A stretch of DNA of 64,000 bases from Sphingobacteriales bacterium. GTDB lineage: Bacteria > Bacteroidota > Bacteroidia > Chitinophagales > Chitinophagaceae. This document shows, piece after piece, positions 9,172-17,320 of this stretch (its first letter is position 1; every line of letters starts with the position of its first letter). Made by a program: the position numbers and the translations under genes. The notes under the pieces are model-generated. The model saw only the letters and a program-made list of their open reading frames with translations, searched no databases and had not been told where the DNA came from. Where the stretch lies: positions 306,001 to 370,000 of the forward strand of contig SEFT01000004.1 in the NCBI GenBank assembly GCA_004144175.1, read 5' to 3'.

Positions 9172-9555
9172 TTGAAGAACTTTAAAAAATATATTCCGCT
9201 TCCTGCCCCGCCCGAGGATGTGTACCTGGCACTTACTAAAGAGCTGAGCATACAGCTATGGACGGGTGCCCATGCCGAATTTGAAGACAAGCCTGATACG
9301 GAATTCTCGTTTTGGGATGGTGATATAGTAGGAAAGAACCTAGAGCTGGATTATGGGAAGAAGATCGTACAGCAATGGTATTTTGGTGAAGACAATGAGC
9401 CTTCTATCGTTACTATCAAGCTGCATCCTGATAAGACCGGTACATCGATGGAGTTCTTACAGACCAATATACCCGACGAAGATTTTGAAGACTTTATAGA
9501 GGGCTTACAGGAATATTATTTTGATGGCCTGCGCGACTTTTTTGAGGAAGATTAA
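9172..9555 (+). CDS. SRPBCC / START-like (AHSA1-type) domain protein
   Basis: The small acidic protein (127 residues if started at TTG 9172) has the SRPBCC/AHSA1-like pattern: early PAPPEDVYLALT, IQLWTG, then FSFWDGDIVG and a C-terminal long helix (EGLQEYYFDGLRDFFEE). Proteins of this fold bind hydrophobic ligands or act as co-chaperones. The in-frame GTG at 9142 is upstream, but 9145-9152 (CATCTTTG) looks like a -7 promoter box, so translation probably begins at TTG 9172 with residues MKNFKKYIPL. The gene appears to be a single-gene unit. Confidence 0.75.
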   Translation: MKNFKKYIPLPAPPEDVYLALTKELSIQLWTGAHAEFEDKPDTEFSFWDGDIVGKNLELDYGKKIVQQWYFGEDNEPSIVTIKLHPDKTGTSMEFLQTNIPDEDFEDFIEGLQEYYFDGLRDFFEED

Positions 9556-9677
9556 TATTTCTAACGCGTTAGTCGTTGAGGCGATAAGAAGGTTGGCACG
9601 GCATTTTATAACTACTTAGTACAAGAGACTTGTGCAGATAGGTTAAGTGAAGTTTGGTTAAAAGTTTATGACTTGTC

Positions 9678-9697
9678 GGGGCTGCGGATGCAGCCCC
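9678..9697 (+). terminator. Hairpin terminator
   Basis: GGGGCTGC and GCAGCCCC flank a GGAT loop, and the 3' side continues GTTTCATTTTG. It lies 122 bases after the SRPBCC gene. Confidence 0.65.
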
Positions 9698-9750
9698 GTT
9701 TCATTTTGATGACGACGGCAATAGATCTAGATTTATATCGTTTAACTGAT

Positions 9751-10131
9751 ATGAGAAAAATTGTGCTGATCGTTATTGCATGTTTTTTCATGCTTTTCAT
9801 AGCAGACTGGCTTTCACGCGCCGTGCCACCTCGTCCCGCGAGGAGTAAATGCACTAAGATATCAGGCACGGTCACCACAATAGAAAGAAGTGCTGATACC
9901 CACGACATAATAATAGGGCTGGAAAACGGTGGAGGAAATACCTACTACATCAACAGGGGAGTAGAACTGATACCGGATGGTAACACCCTTGACAGCATCA
10001 TACAGAACAGACGGGCAATGATAAGCTACTACGATGGTGGTTGGAACCTTTTCGGAAACGGGACGACCCGACATATTTGTGAGATAGTAGTCAATAACAA
10101 AGTTGTCTACACAGAGTTTGATGACCTATAG
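9751..10131 (+). CDS. Small membrane-anchored hypothetical protein
   Basis: The 126-residue protein has one N-terminal hydrophobic segment (MRKIVLIVIACFFMLFIADW), then a compact soluble domain containing GLENGGGNTYYINRG and SYYDGGWNLFGNGTTRHI. I do not recognise the family. ATG 9751 puts the membrane segment at the very N-terminus; upstream in-frame starts overlap the terminator at 9678-9697 and are therefore unlikely. The domain would face the periplasm. It seems to be a single-gene unit. Confidence 0.6.
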   Translation: MRKIVLIVIACFFMLFIADWLSRAVPPRPARSKCTKISGTVTTIERSADTHDIIIGLENGGGNTYYINRGVELIPDGNTLDSIIQNRRAMISYYDGGWNLFGNGTTRHICEIVVNNKVVYTEFDDL

Positions 10132-10193
10132 TGGCGCAAAACATAGCGGTATAAAAGATATAAGCCACTGCCCTTTTATAGCCTTCTATTTCG

Positions 10194-10201
10194 TATCTTT
10201 A
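10194..10201 (+). promoter_or_regulatory. Putative -7 promoter element
   Basis: TATCTTTA differs from TAnnTTTG only in the last base and lies 19 bases before the ATG of the 74-residue gene. Confidence 0.4.
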
Positions 10202-10220
10202 CAATAATAGAAATTCAATC

Positions 10221-10445
10221 ATGGAGCAGGTACTGGACGGAAAGCGTAAGCTATTCCTGGGAAGCGATAAGACACAACAAATAGGCTGGGTTGAGGTCTA
10301 TAATGGTGTAAATGTGATAGAATACACAGTAGACAAAAACAGTATAAAGGGCACTAGGGAATTCCTAATACTGCCTATTGGCAACAGCCTCGTAGAGGAA
10401 TGTTTTGGTGCGTTTGAAAGAGGCAAGCACCAGATGCCGTTTTAA
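10221..10445 (+). CDS. Small hypothetical protein (74 residues)
   Basis: The protein is soluble and mostly beta, with no signal peptide, cysteine motif or recognised domain apart from the single Cys in VEECFGAF. It is bracketed by a promoter-like box (10194-10201) and a strong terminator (10474-10507), so it forms a self-contained transcription unit. That supports it being a real gene. Function unknown. Confidence 0.6.
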   Translation: MEQVLDGKRKLFLGSDKTQQIGWVEVYNGVNVIEYTVDKNSIKGTREFLILPIGNSLVEECFGAFERGKHQMPF

Positions 10446-10473
10446 TTGACTAAACAGATCGGTTATTAATATG

Positions 10474-10507
10474 AATAAGCAGCCTGTACAGGCTGCTTAT
10501 TTTTTGC
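10474..10507 (+). terminator. Strong rho-independent terminator
   Basis: AATAAGCAGCCTG (10474-10486) is perfectly complementary to CAGGCTGCTTATT (10489-10501), followed by a run of T. Confidence 0.9.
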
Positions 10508-10565
10508 CCTCTATTTTGACCGCGCTATCGATGTAAGCGATTCAATACGGATTGCAATATTGGTA

Positions 10566-10674
10566 AGGCAAGGCTTGCCTGGACGCAGCATAAAACACAC
10601 AAACAATAAAGTGTATCCGTTTTATTATACAGTGTATAGATTGATCATAAACAGGATTCTCCGGGGAACCTGTT
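10566..10674. repeat. Two palindromes in a non-coding gap
   Basis: The 292-base gap from 10446 to 10737 holds no gene. After the terminator it contains the palindrome AGGCAAGGCTTGCCT (10566-10580) and the inverted repeat AACAGG / CCTGTT (10650-10655 and 10669-10674). These could be operator sites or a leader hairpin for the gene at 10738; no function is known. Confidence 0.3.
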
Positions 10675-10737
10675 GTATTCGATAACTGTTAAAAATATAT
10701 TGCTAACGCTATCCGTCTTTTGTACTCTATCTGCATA

Positions 10738-11718
10738 ATGGTAAATTTGAGGATACAACGAACCAGATTGAAATATCCCGCAGCTTCTTTACGCTTAGTT
10801 TTTTCTATTGCTTTGTTTCTATTGCTTATCACAGGCAATATCATACCTGCCGTTGCCCAGCAGGCAAAACATAAGGCTATCGCAGGTACGCAATATGCGA
10901 TGGTACCACCGAAAGAATTTGTGCCTAGTAAAAACATATCGGGATTTCATCACAAAACAAAAGATGCTTCTATCATCTTCTCTGAAGTGCCGGCTACGCC
11001 GCAATCCATTGTTGCCAGTTTCTCGGGCCTGTCGCTAAAGGGTAAAGGAATGGAACTGCTGGACAAAGAGGATGTGCCGTTCGATACAGCCATGGCAACA
11101 TTGATGACCATAAAACAAACAGCGAATAAGAAGACCTATTTTAAGCAGGCGCTTGTTTCGCGGGTAGCAGGCCGTACCATCATGGTAGTAGGCACCTACC
11201 CCGATACCAAAATGGCAGACGCTATCAGGTCTGCTCTTTTATCGGTACGCTATGATGCAGCGCAGAAGGGGGATCCGCTGGAGGTCATCAATTTTAAGCT
11301 CACAGTTGACCCGGCGCTTTTTAAGCTGGCCATGACTTACCCCGGCAGCATGATCTACACTACGGATGGCAACATCAACTCGAAAAACATTGTGTTTACC
11401 GCCAGCGAAAGCTTTGGTAAGATACCTGCTGCCGATCAGAAAGACTTTACACTCGGCAAGCTTAGGAAGGCTCCCCATGCTGCTAATTATGCCCTTAAGA
11501 CCATCAGCCCTACGCATATAGACAGCCTGAAAGGCTACGAGGCTATTGCCTCGGGCAAGACAGAGAAAGGACGGGACGAATCGGTATATATTGTACTGCT
11601 TTTTGATGACGCAGGCAAATACTATACGATGACCGGCATGGCTGCAGATGATATAGAAGTAAGCCTCAACCGCTTCAAAGCGATTGCCTATACATTTCGT
11701 CGTAAAACAGATAAATAG
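10738..11718 (+). CDS. Secreted/periplasmic hypothetical protein
   Basis: The 326-residue protein has a long basic N-region and then a signal-like hydrophobic segment (SLRLVFSIALFLLLITG), with a plausible cleavage after AVAQ. The remainder looks like two similar alpha/beta halves: the first contains VPPKEFVPSKNISGF and MVVGTYPDTK, the second DSLKGYEAIASGKTEKG and YYTMTGMAADD. This repeats the pattern of a substrate, a modification check and a fluctuating helix, as in PsbP/DcrB-like secreted proteins, but I cannot assign a family. ATG 10738 is preferred over TTG 10720. Function unknown. Confidence 0.65.
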   Translation: MVNLRIQRTRLKYPAASLRLVFSIALFLLLITGNIIPAVAQQAKHKAIAGTQYAMVPPKEFVPSKNISGFHHKTKDASIIFSEVPATPQSIVASFSGLSLKGKGMELLDKEDVPFDTAMATLMTIKQTANKKTYFKQALVSRVAGRTIMVVGTYPDTKMADAIRSALLSVRYDAAQKGDPLEVINFKLTVDPALFKLAMTYPGSMIYTTDGNINSKNIVFTASESFGKIPAADQKDFTLGKLRKAPHAANYALKTISPTHIDSLKGYEAIASGKTEKGRDESVYIVLLFDDAGKYYTMTGMAADDIEVSLNRFKAIAYTFRRKTDK

Positions 11719-11805
11719 ATACGCTGTATTAACGTTCCTTTTACCCGAACTCCACGGGTTTCTCCCTGTACACCACTTGCATTTTTTATGGGTCATGCGT
11801 AGAAG

Positions 11806-11813
11806 TACATTTG
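11806..11813 (+). promoter_or_regulatory. Putative -7 promoter element
   Basis: TACATTTG matches TAnnTTTG exactly and lies 72 bases upstream of the small open frame at 11886. A TTG at 11777-11779 is a possible but widely spaced -33 element. Confidence 0.45.
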
Positions 11814-11885
11814 TATCAGAAAGCGGGAGACATTGGTTTATACTAAGGCAAAGCCGTAAATAAACACCATAGAAAAACAGACGTT

Positions 11886-12176
11886 ATGGAGCAGGCACGT
11901 TTTAATATCTCAACTGACAGGTGTACAACAAACTGTAACGGTGCAAATACGCCAGCTGCTGAAACCGAAATGCAAGTAAGACACTCCGGCGAGCCATGCG
12001 CACAGATGCCCGGCAATATTTCTTACAGAAGCGGTGAGGTATCGGCCAGAGCATTACCTGTAAGACAGACTGTGGTAAATACCAGCGAGTACTGTTCGTC
12101 AAAAAATCCACGCCTGCGCAGGGCATACCGCACTTACACACCGAGGGTGAACAATGCAGGTGCGCCGCGAAGCTAG
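11886..12176 (+). CDS. Possible small protein (96 residues)
   Basis: The frame starts at ATG behind an A-rich leader and encodes a hydrophilic protein with four cysteines (RCTTNCNG, EPCAQ, EYCSS) and a basic C-terminus (NPRLRRAYRTYTPR). It matches no family I know. The support is contextual: a perfect -7 box at 11806-11813 and a terminator at 12233-12266 bracket it, so something is transcribed here. It could instead be a non-coding RNA with an accidental open frame. Confidence 0.4.
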   Translation: MEQARFNISTDRCTTNCNGANTPAAETEMQVRHSGEPCAQMPGNISYRSGEVSARALPVRQTVVNTSEYCSSKNPRLRRAYRTYTPRVNNAGAPRS

Positions 12177-12232
12177 CCCCAAACACGATCTTATACTTTA
12201 GAACGATATACAAACCAGCCCACATAGGGTAC

Positions 12233-12266
12233 AGGGATATTGCCGGCCGGTAATATCCCTTTCTTA
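12233..12266 (+). terminator. Rho-independent terminator
   Basis: AGGGATATT (12233-12241) pairs with AATATCCCT (12252-12260); the loop GCCGGCCGG.. can extend the stem, and TTCTTATT follows. Confidence 0.75.
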
Positions 12267-12477
12267 TTGTGTTCAATCTGCGTGTACCTTACTGATATTT
12301 TAGTGATAATTAAGCTATAAATCTGTAATCTTGAATAGGCAAGGTATTCGGCTTAAAATAAGCTGTGGGTACCTGTATGAATAGTTGGGCAACACATATA
12401 TCTTTATATCGGCAACGAATAAAGATTGCTCTAAAAACGGCACTAAGCCTACCGTATCACCAAAAATAACATGCAAC

Positions 12478-13176
12478 ATGATAAAGGCTATTGCACTAGA
12501 CGACGAACCACTGGGCTTAACGATCATTGAGGCTTTCTGTAAGAAGATAGACTTCATTGAACTGGAAAAAACATTTACCGAACCTGCGGAAGCCCTCCGG
12601 CATGTAAAGAAATTTCCCGTAGACCTCATATTTCTTGATGTCCGTATGCCGTCGATGTCGGGGATAGATTTTTATAAAACGGTACCGCAAAATACGATGG
12701 TCATATTCACCACTGCGTTCAGCGAATATGCCGTTGAAGGTTTTAACCTATCAGCGGTCGATTTCCTCCTCAAGCCGTTCGAATTTTCACGCTTTCAGCA
12801 GGCGGTCAATAAAGCAAAGGAGTATTACAACTTCCTGCACGAGAAAGATCCACAAGCCAGCAAATACATCTTCCTGAGGGCCGACTATAGCCTGCACAAG
12901 ATCGACGTAAACGACATCCTCTTCATAGAGGGGCTGGACAACTACCTGAAAGTACACCTAAGCAATGCAAAAGCAATTATTGCCCGTATGAGCATGAAGT
13001 CGATGGTGGAGAAACTGTCGCCTAAGGCGTTCCTGCGTGTGCATAGGTCCTTCATAGTGCCCATCAGCAAGGTAGAGGCGATACGGAACAAGAACATCTA
13101 CATTGGGGAACACAAAATACCAATTGGCACCAACTATACTACGCAGGTAGAAGAGATACTGGGTACCAAAGGATGA
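12478..13176 (+). CDS. LytTR-type response regulator (orphan)
   Basis: The 232-residue protein has a receiver domain with DDEP at the N-terminus, phosphoacceptor Asp54 in FLDVRMPSMSG, Thr in FTTAF and Lys in LLKPF. A C-terminal LytTR DNA-binding domain follows (DILFIEGLDNYLKVHL ... FLRVHRSFIVPISKVEAI). LytTR regulators bind direct repeats upstream of target promoters. The start is ATG 12478, giving the usual MIKAIALDDEP opening. The usual partner kinase (LytS/YehU-like) is not adjacent, so it is an orphan here. Confidence 0.93.
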   Translation: MIKAIALDDEPLGLTIIEAFCKKIDFIELEKTFTEPAEALRHVKKFPVDLIFLDVRMPSMSGIDFYKTVPQNTMVIFTTAFSEYAVEGFNLSAVDFLLKPFEFSRFQQAVNKAKEYYNFLHEKDPQASKYIFLRADYSLHKIDVNDILFIEGLDNYLKVHLSNAKAIIARMSMKSMVEKLSPKAFLRVHRSFIVPISKVEAIRNKNIYIGEHKIPIGTNYTTQVEEILGTKG

Positions 13177-13254
13177 TATTTCGGCAAACACCCCAACATT
13201 CAATTCATTGACAACTATAATTTTCATGTATTCAGCCACCTACCTACTTTTACA

Positions 13255-13358
13255 CTGTTGCTTAGGTAATCATCCAAGGTGAGGGTCGGATGAGCTGAAA
13301 CAACAAAGGATTTATAATAGATGGAGAAAGCCTGGTATTCTTACCGGGCTATTTTTTT
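13255..13358 (+). ncRNA. Candidate small RNA or 3' UTR element
   Basis: Between the LytTR gene and the 77-residue gene there is a hairpin TCATCC / GGATGA (13270-13275 and 13288-13293) with a purine-rich loop. A typical terminator follows at 13329-13358. A weak TAcTTTTA-like box lies just upstream (about 13246). This could be a free-standing sRNA or simply the end of the LytTR transcript. Confidence 0.25.
13329..13358 (+). terminator. Rho-independent terminator
   Basis: AGCCTGGTA (13329-13337) pairs with TACCGGGCT (13342-13350), with one G-T pair, and is followed by ATTTTTTT. Confidence 0.8.
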
Positions 13359-13466
13359 GCGACGGTTTCCGCGGGAATGATTTTTAAGCTGATAGGCACT
13401 ACATAGTAAGCGAAAGCAGTGTGTAAAAGAACAGAAACTATTGTTAACTAAAAAAACAACACTATT

Positions 13467-13700
13467 ATGAAGACTTCAAGACTATTGATGCTGGCAGCAG
13501 GTGGATTGGCTATTGCAGGATTGCTGATCTACACCAAACAAGGCAAACGCCTTACAAGCAATATTTCATCCTCAGCAGGAGATCTAACCAACAAGCTGGG
13601 CGACCTTACTAAAAACACGCGCAGCAGTATCTCTGACTTCACCAGCAAGTTAAGCGATCGTTTTGCAAAGAATCATTCGCAGGAAGTGGTTAATTCATAA
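13467..13700 (+). CDS. YtxH-like small membrane-associated protein
   Basis: The 77-residue protein has one N-terminal hydrophobic segment (LLMLAAGGLAIAGLLIY), a basic TKQGKR stretch, and a Ser/Thr/Lys-rich amphipathic helix with repeating TNKLGDLTKN / TSKLSDRF units. This is the layout of YtxH-type stress-associated proteins. It probably sits at the inner membrane with a helical tail. It is transcribed alone and ends at a strong terminator. Confidence 0.7.
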   Translation: MKTSRLLMLAAGGLAIAGLLIYTKQGKRLTSNISSSAGDLTNKLGDLTKNTRSSISDFTSKLSDRFAKNHSQEVVNS

Positions 13701-13719
13701 TCATCTGCTTACCAGATAA

Positions 13720-13766
13720 TAGAAAAGCGAAAGCGGAGCATATGCCCCGCTTTCGCTTTTCTATTT
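13720..13766. terminator. Strong bidirectional terminator
   Basis: A 17-base arm starting TAGAAAAGCGAAAGCGG at 13720 pairs with CCGCTTTCGCTTTTCTA ending at 13763, and T or A runs lie on both sides. It separates the convergent genes ending at 13700 and 13777. Confidence 0.9.
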
Positions 13767-13776
13767 CAACTGTATC

Positions 13777-14067
13777 TTAGTTCTTATTCTGTATATCGCG
13801 TACCAGTTCGCGCTGCAGCTCCACTACCTCATCGTGAAAGAACTTCACTTTGCGTTCGGCCTGCTCACTCACGCATTTGTCGGCAGCAGTACCCGCCTTT
13901 TCAGCACGATACTTCACTACATATTCATTGGCTACACTCGTTAGCCCCGCCCTCTTATTAGTAATGCGTTCGTCGTTCAATATGTCCAAAGACTTCAATT
14001 GAACCTCATGTAATAATTTTATCATACCCGTCTGCTTATGCGCAAAGATCGGCAATAATCCTGCCAT
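13777..14067 (-). CDS. Small charged helical hypothetical protein
   Basis: The open frame gives 96 residues from ATG 14067, or 82 from the internal ATG 14025 (MIKLLHEVQLKS), which may be the real start. It is predicted mostly helical and charged (KVKFFHDEVVELQRELVRD), with one Cys and no signal peptide. No family recognised. It shares a bidirectional terminator with the YtxH-like gene. Confidence 0.5.
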   Translation of the reverse strand: MAGLLPIFAHKQTGMIKLLHEVQLKSLDILNDERITNKRAGLTSVANEYVVKYRAEKAGTAADKCVSEQAERKVKFFHDEVVELQRELVRDIQNKN

Positions 14068-14216
14068 CCGGCTAATTCGCCGCTATAATAAAATTCTATC
14101 GGGCATTATTTATATTATACCCAAAATAAATTCGATTGTATTGACGCATGTTTCAGGGGATTCTAATGTAAATAATCTGGCATAAAAATTTTACGGTATA
14201 TATCCAATGTGTGTGC

Positions 14217-15077
14217 ATGAATAAACTTCCGGTTGTAATTATTTCCACTCTATTATGTGTAGCATTTTCCCAATGCTCCCCATCGGGCACTGCTACTGAC
14301 GACAAGCGTTATGAAGATTATACCGCCACCGCTATGCTGTTTGAGCAGCACACCGTAGATGACATTGCACTGTCGATAGACCGCGAACAGGAAGCCCACC
14401 CCAACGATGTTGAACGCATGAACATTAGCGGTGTATACCCTGACGAGTTGCAACTAAACATGTTTTACCAAAATGGATATGCGCGAAAACTGCAATTCAG
14501 CCTGTTTGGCGATGATGGCAAACGCAGCGGCGACGTAGGAGCATTCTATTTCGATGAGAACGGCAGGCTGATCATTGAGAAGATGGGACAACACCCTTCA
14601 GAAGATTTTCTTCGTTTCAACACATTCACCGGGGAGATCAAAGCCTTTCAAAAATTCCAGGGCAGGTTCTTCGAATTGCCGATGGACAATGAAAGCCGGT
14701 TAACGAGGATCGCGCTTACATCTCGCTATGTCGCTACCTATATGCAGTTCTTCCCCGCGCTTAAGTTTACTAATATACGCCCCCTGAGTACCAATAAGAC
14801 GCCCGGTATGGTAACATACGATTCTATCGCATTAAAGTCGGTGCCTGGTGCAAGGGGCAGCACCCTGGAGACGCTACCCTATAATACGCAGCTGGTATAC
14901 CTGGGTACGAACGGTAAATCTGATACTGTGGACAGCAAGTACTGGATATGGTACCGTGTGGCTACCCCAACAGGCAGAGAGGGTTGGGTCTTTGGCCATC
15001 CTACTTATGTAAATGACCTGAACGAGGAGGCAGCGGAACCAACATCCCCACCCGCCGATTCGACCGGCAATAATTAG
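14217..15077 (+). CDS. Lipoprotein with C-terminal SH3-like domain
   Basis: The 286-residue protein begins with a lipoprotein signal peptide; the likely lipidated Cys lies in VAFSQCSPSG. The central part contains a repeated pattern of FYFDENGRLII type strands. Residues of about 205-265 form a bacterial SH3-like domain (LKSVPGARGSTLETLPYNTQ ... GREGWVFGHP). Such domains bind cell-wall or envelope ligands. ATG 14217 is used rather than GTG 14211. Likely outer-membrane anchored; role unknown. Confidence 0.75.
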   Translation: MNKLPVVIISTLLCVAFSQCSPSGTATDDKRYEDYTATAMLFEQHTVDDIALSIDREQEAHPNDVERMNISGVYPDELQLNMFYQNGYARKLQFSLFGDDGKRSGDVGAFYFDENGRLIIEKMGQHPSEDFLRFNTFTGEIKAFQKFQGRFFELPMDNESRLTRIALTSRYVATYMQFFPALKFTNIRPLSTNKTPGMVTYDSIALKSVPGARGSTLETLPYNTQLVYLGTNGKSDTVDSKYWIWYRVATPTGREGWVFGHPTYVNDLNEEAAEPTSPPADSTGNN

Positions 15078-15130
15078 AAGGTCTGCTATTGAAAGGCGAT
15101 AACATGATTAAAAAATATGAAATGTTATTT

Positions 15131-15138
15131 TATCTTTA
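15131..15138 (+). promoter_or_regulatory. Putative -7 promoter element
   Basis: TATCTTTA resembles TAnnTTTG (last base differs) and lies 26 bases before ATG 15165. It also argues against the in-frame ATG upstream at 15117. Confidence 0.4.
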
Positions 15139-15164
15139 AGATTCATTACCTAAAAATGCCTCTA

Positions 15165-17267
15165 ATGATAAAAAAACTACATTTCGTCATGGCGCTTATA
15201 GCGATGGCTGTAACCGCCAGTGCCCAACCCCAGCTCAAATGGGCTGCATCTTTTGGGTATCCCGCCGGCATCAAGCCTACGGCAATGGCTGTAAGTAACA
15301 CCGGCCAGATCGTCACTGCCGGCAATTTCTTTTCTCAAACAGATTTCAATCCCGGAGCAGGGACTGCTAACCTCAACTCCGCAAACGGCGCGACATACAT
15401 TACTAAACTTGACTCCAATCGCAATCTGGTATGGGCCAGGCAAATGGGATTCTCACAACCTACTGACAGCACTTTCGTTAACGATATCTATATCGACAGC
15501 CTTGGTTTTATTTATGTTACAGGCAGCTACCGGGGCGATGCAAATCTTGACCCTGGCGGACAATTCCTTACAGTTTCTCAGATGGGAACTATGCGTGAGG
15601 CATTTATCATAAAACTAAGGCCGAACGGTACGCTCCTCTGGGGCCGCACCTTTACGGGTGGCAACACCAGCGTAGGTACATCTGTATATGCCTACAAAGA
15701 GAACTTATATATAGCAGGCTATTTTAGCGGAAACGTAGGCATATCGGGGCTGGGCAATATTACCAGCTCATCGCATGATATGTTCCTGGCTAAGCTGGAT
15801 ACCTCAGGTGCGCATCAATGGATAGTTACATCGGCCGGTACCGCCATGGCCTACAGTGTTACCGTCGACGAAGCCTCAAACGTATATACTTCGGGTACCT
15901 TCACTGGTACGACCGACTTCAGCCCTGGCGTATCGGGCGGCAGCCTTACCAGCGCCGGCAACCGCGACGCGTTCGTAGCGAAGTATGACGATGCAGGCAC
16001 CCTGCTATGGGCCAACCAGCTAAGTGGCACAGGTAATGAAGAGGCACACAATATAGTAGCAGACAAAAAAGGGCATATACTTATAGCAGGCGGCTACAGC
16101 ACTTCTATCGATTGCGACCCTGGTACGGCTACGTTCATGGTGGGCGGTAGCCAGCCCCCGTTGGGTTGCTACGGATACTTCCTTACCAAGCATACTACGG
16201 CAGGTAATTTTGTATGGGCAGTGAGCCCTGCGGCATCGGGCACCTGCAATCCGCGGCTGCCGCTGTCGCTCGATACTTTCGGCAATGCTTATGTTGCGGG
16301 CGACTTTGGCGATACTATCGATTTTGACCCAGGCACCGGCACGTACAATCTTATGCCTAAAGGGCCGTTGGTGACTAGCGGAATACCCGTACTGAACCCT
16401 GATATATTCGTGAGCCGCATAAACGCAAACGGTAGCTTTGCCTGGGCAAGACGTTTCGGGTCGGCATATGCGAAAGACCGCGCCGAAGCAATAGCTGTAG
16501 ATATAAAGGGTAATGTACACATTACCGGCACTTATACCGATACCGTAGATTTCGACCCGGGAATAGGCACGACCAATCTGACCACTACATCGATAACTGC
16601 AATACCTGAAACAGGAGCGTATGTGCAGAAAATATGGCAATGCCCGGGCATCAAAGACTCGCTGAATGTCACGTCGTGCATCAACTATACATTCAACGGC
16701 ACTACCTATACAACATCGGGGCTGTACACCTGGGTGATTCCTACGGCTGCGGGTTGCGATAGTATCACTAAACTAAACCTGACCATTAATGGCATCAATA
16801 CAGGCGTTATGCAAACGAATACTGTGCTTACATCACAGGAAACAGGCGCTACCTACCAGTGGATCAACTGCCTTAACAGACTAAACCCTGCGATACCAGG
16901 CGCTACACAAGCCACATTCTCATCAAGCGTAACAGGTTCCTATGCAGTTGTTGTTACCAAGAACGGCTGCTCCGATACTTCGGGATGCTTCTTCCTTTTT
17001 GGAACAGGAGCAGCAGATGTCAACAGTGCAACAAAACCGTCACTGTACCCTAACCCGGCGACTGAAAAAGTGATGATCGACTTTGGCGGCATGCATAGCA
17101 ATATGACCGTAGAAGTAAGCAACATAGCCGGCCAGCTAATGCAAACAAAGACCATTACCAATGCATCTGGTACTGAACTGAAGATCGACGGACCTAAGGG
17201 TGTCTATCTCATTAAGCTTACAAACGATAAAGGCCAGGCATCATACCTGAAACTGGTGAAAGAGTAA
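15165..17267 (+). CDS. T9SS-secreted beta-propeller (SBBP-like) repeat protein
   Basis: The 700-residue protein has a signal peptide (MALIAMAVTASAQ), about six blade-like repeats and a type A sorting domain (LYPNPATEKVMIDF ... KGVYLIKLTNDKG). Each repeat shows an aspartate-proline-glycine signature: DFNPGAGTANL, NLDPGGQFL, DFSPGVSGG, DCDPGTATF, DFDPGTGTYNL, DFDPGIGTTNL. Each is followed by YVTGSY/FVAKYD-type strands and a WA..FG phrase. A cysteine-bearing Ig/PKD-like region follows at about residues 500-600. It should be a surface-exposed propeller; ligand unknown. ATG 15165 is chosen so that the signal peptide starts promptly. Confidence 0.87.
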   Translation: MIKKLHFVMALIAMAVTASAQPQLKWAASFGYPAGIKPTAMAVSNTGQIVTAGNFFSQTDFNPGAGTANLNSANGATYITKLDSNRNLVWARQMGFSQPTDSTFVNDIYIDSLGFIYVTGSYRGDANLDPGGQFLTVSQMGTMREAFIIKLRPNGTLLWGRTFTGGNTSVGTSVYAYKENLYIAGYFSGNVGISGLGNITSSSHDMFLAKLDTSGAHQWIVTSAGTAMAYSVTVDEASNVYTSGTFTGTTDFSPGVSGGSLTSAGNRDAFVAKYDDAGTLLWANQLSGTGNEEAHNIVADKKGHILIAGGYSTSIDCDPGTATFMVGGSQPPLGCYGYFLTKHTTAGNFVWAVSPAASGTCNPRLPLSLDTFGNAYVAGDFGDTIDFDPGTGTYNLMPKGPLVTSGIPVLNPDIFVSRINANGSFAWARRFGSAYAKDRAEAIAVDIKGNVHITGTYTDTVDFDPGIGTTNLTTTSITAIPETGAYVQKIWQCPGIKDSLNVTSCINYTFNGTTYTTSGLYTWVIPTAAGCDSITKLNLTINGINTGVMQTNTVLTSQETGATYQWINCLNRLNPAIPGATQATFSSSVTGSYAVVVTKNGCSDTSGCFFLFGTGAADVNSATKPSLYPNPATEKVMIDFGGMHSNMTVEVSNIAGQLMQTKTITNASGTELKIDGPKGVYLIKLTNDKGQASYLKLVKE

Positions 17268-17288
17268 AAAAACCTATTTAACAGATAC

Positions 17289-17319
17289 GCAAATGCCGGG
17301 CTTATGTCCGGCATTTTGC
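17289..17319. terminator. Hairpin terminator between convergent genes
   Basis: GCAAATGCCGG (17289-17299) pairs with CCGGCATTTTGC (17308-17319). It serves the T9SS gene ending at 17267 and possibly the transporter gene ending at 17321. Confidence 0.75.
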
Positions 17320-17320
17320 A

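Noticed and set aside
11902..12276. Minus-strand frame of 124 codons opposite the small protein at 11886
   Set aside because: It overlaps the + strand terminator and promoter-supported unit and reads as Cys/Tyr-rich nonsense.
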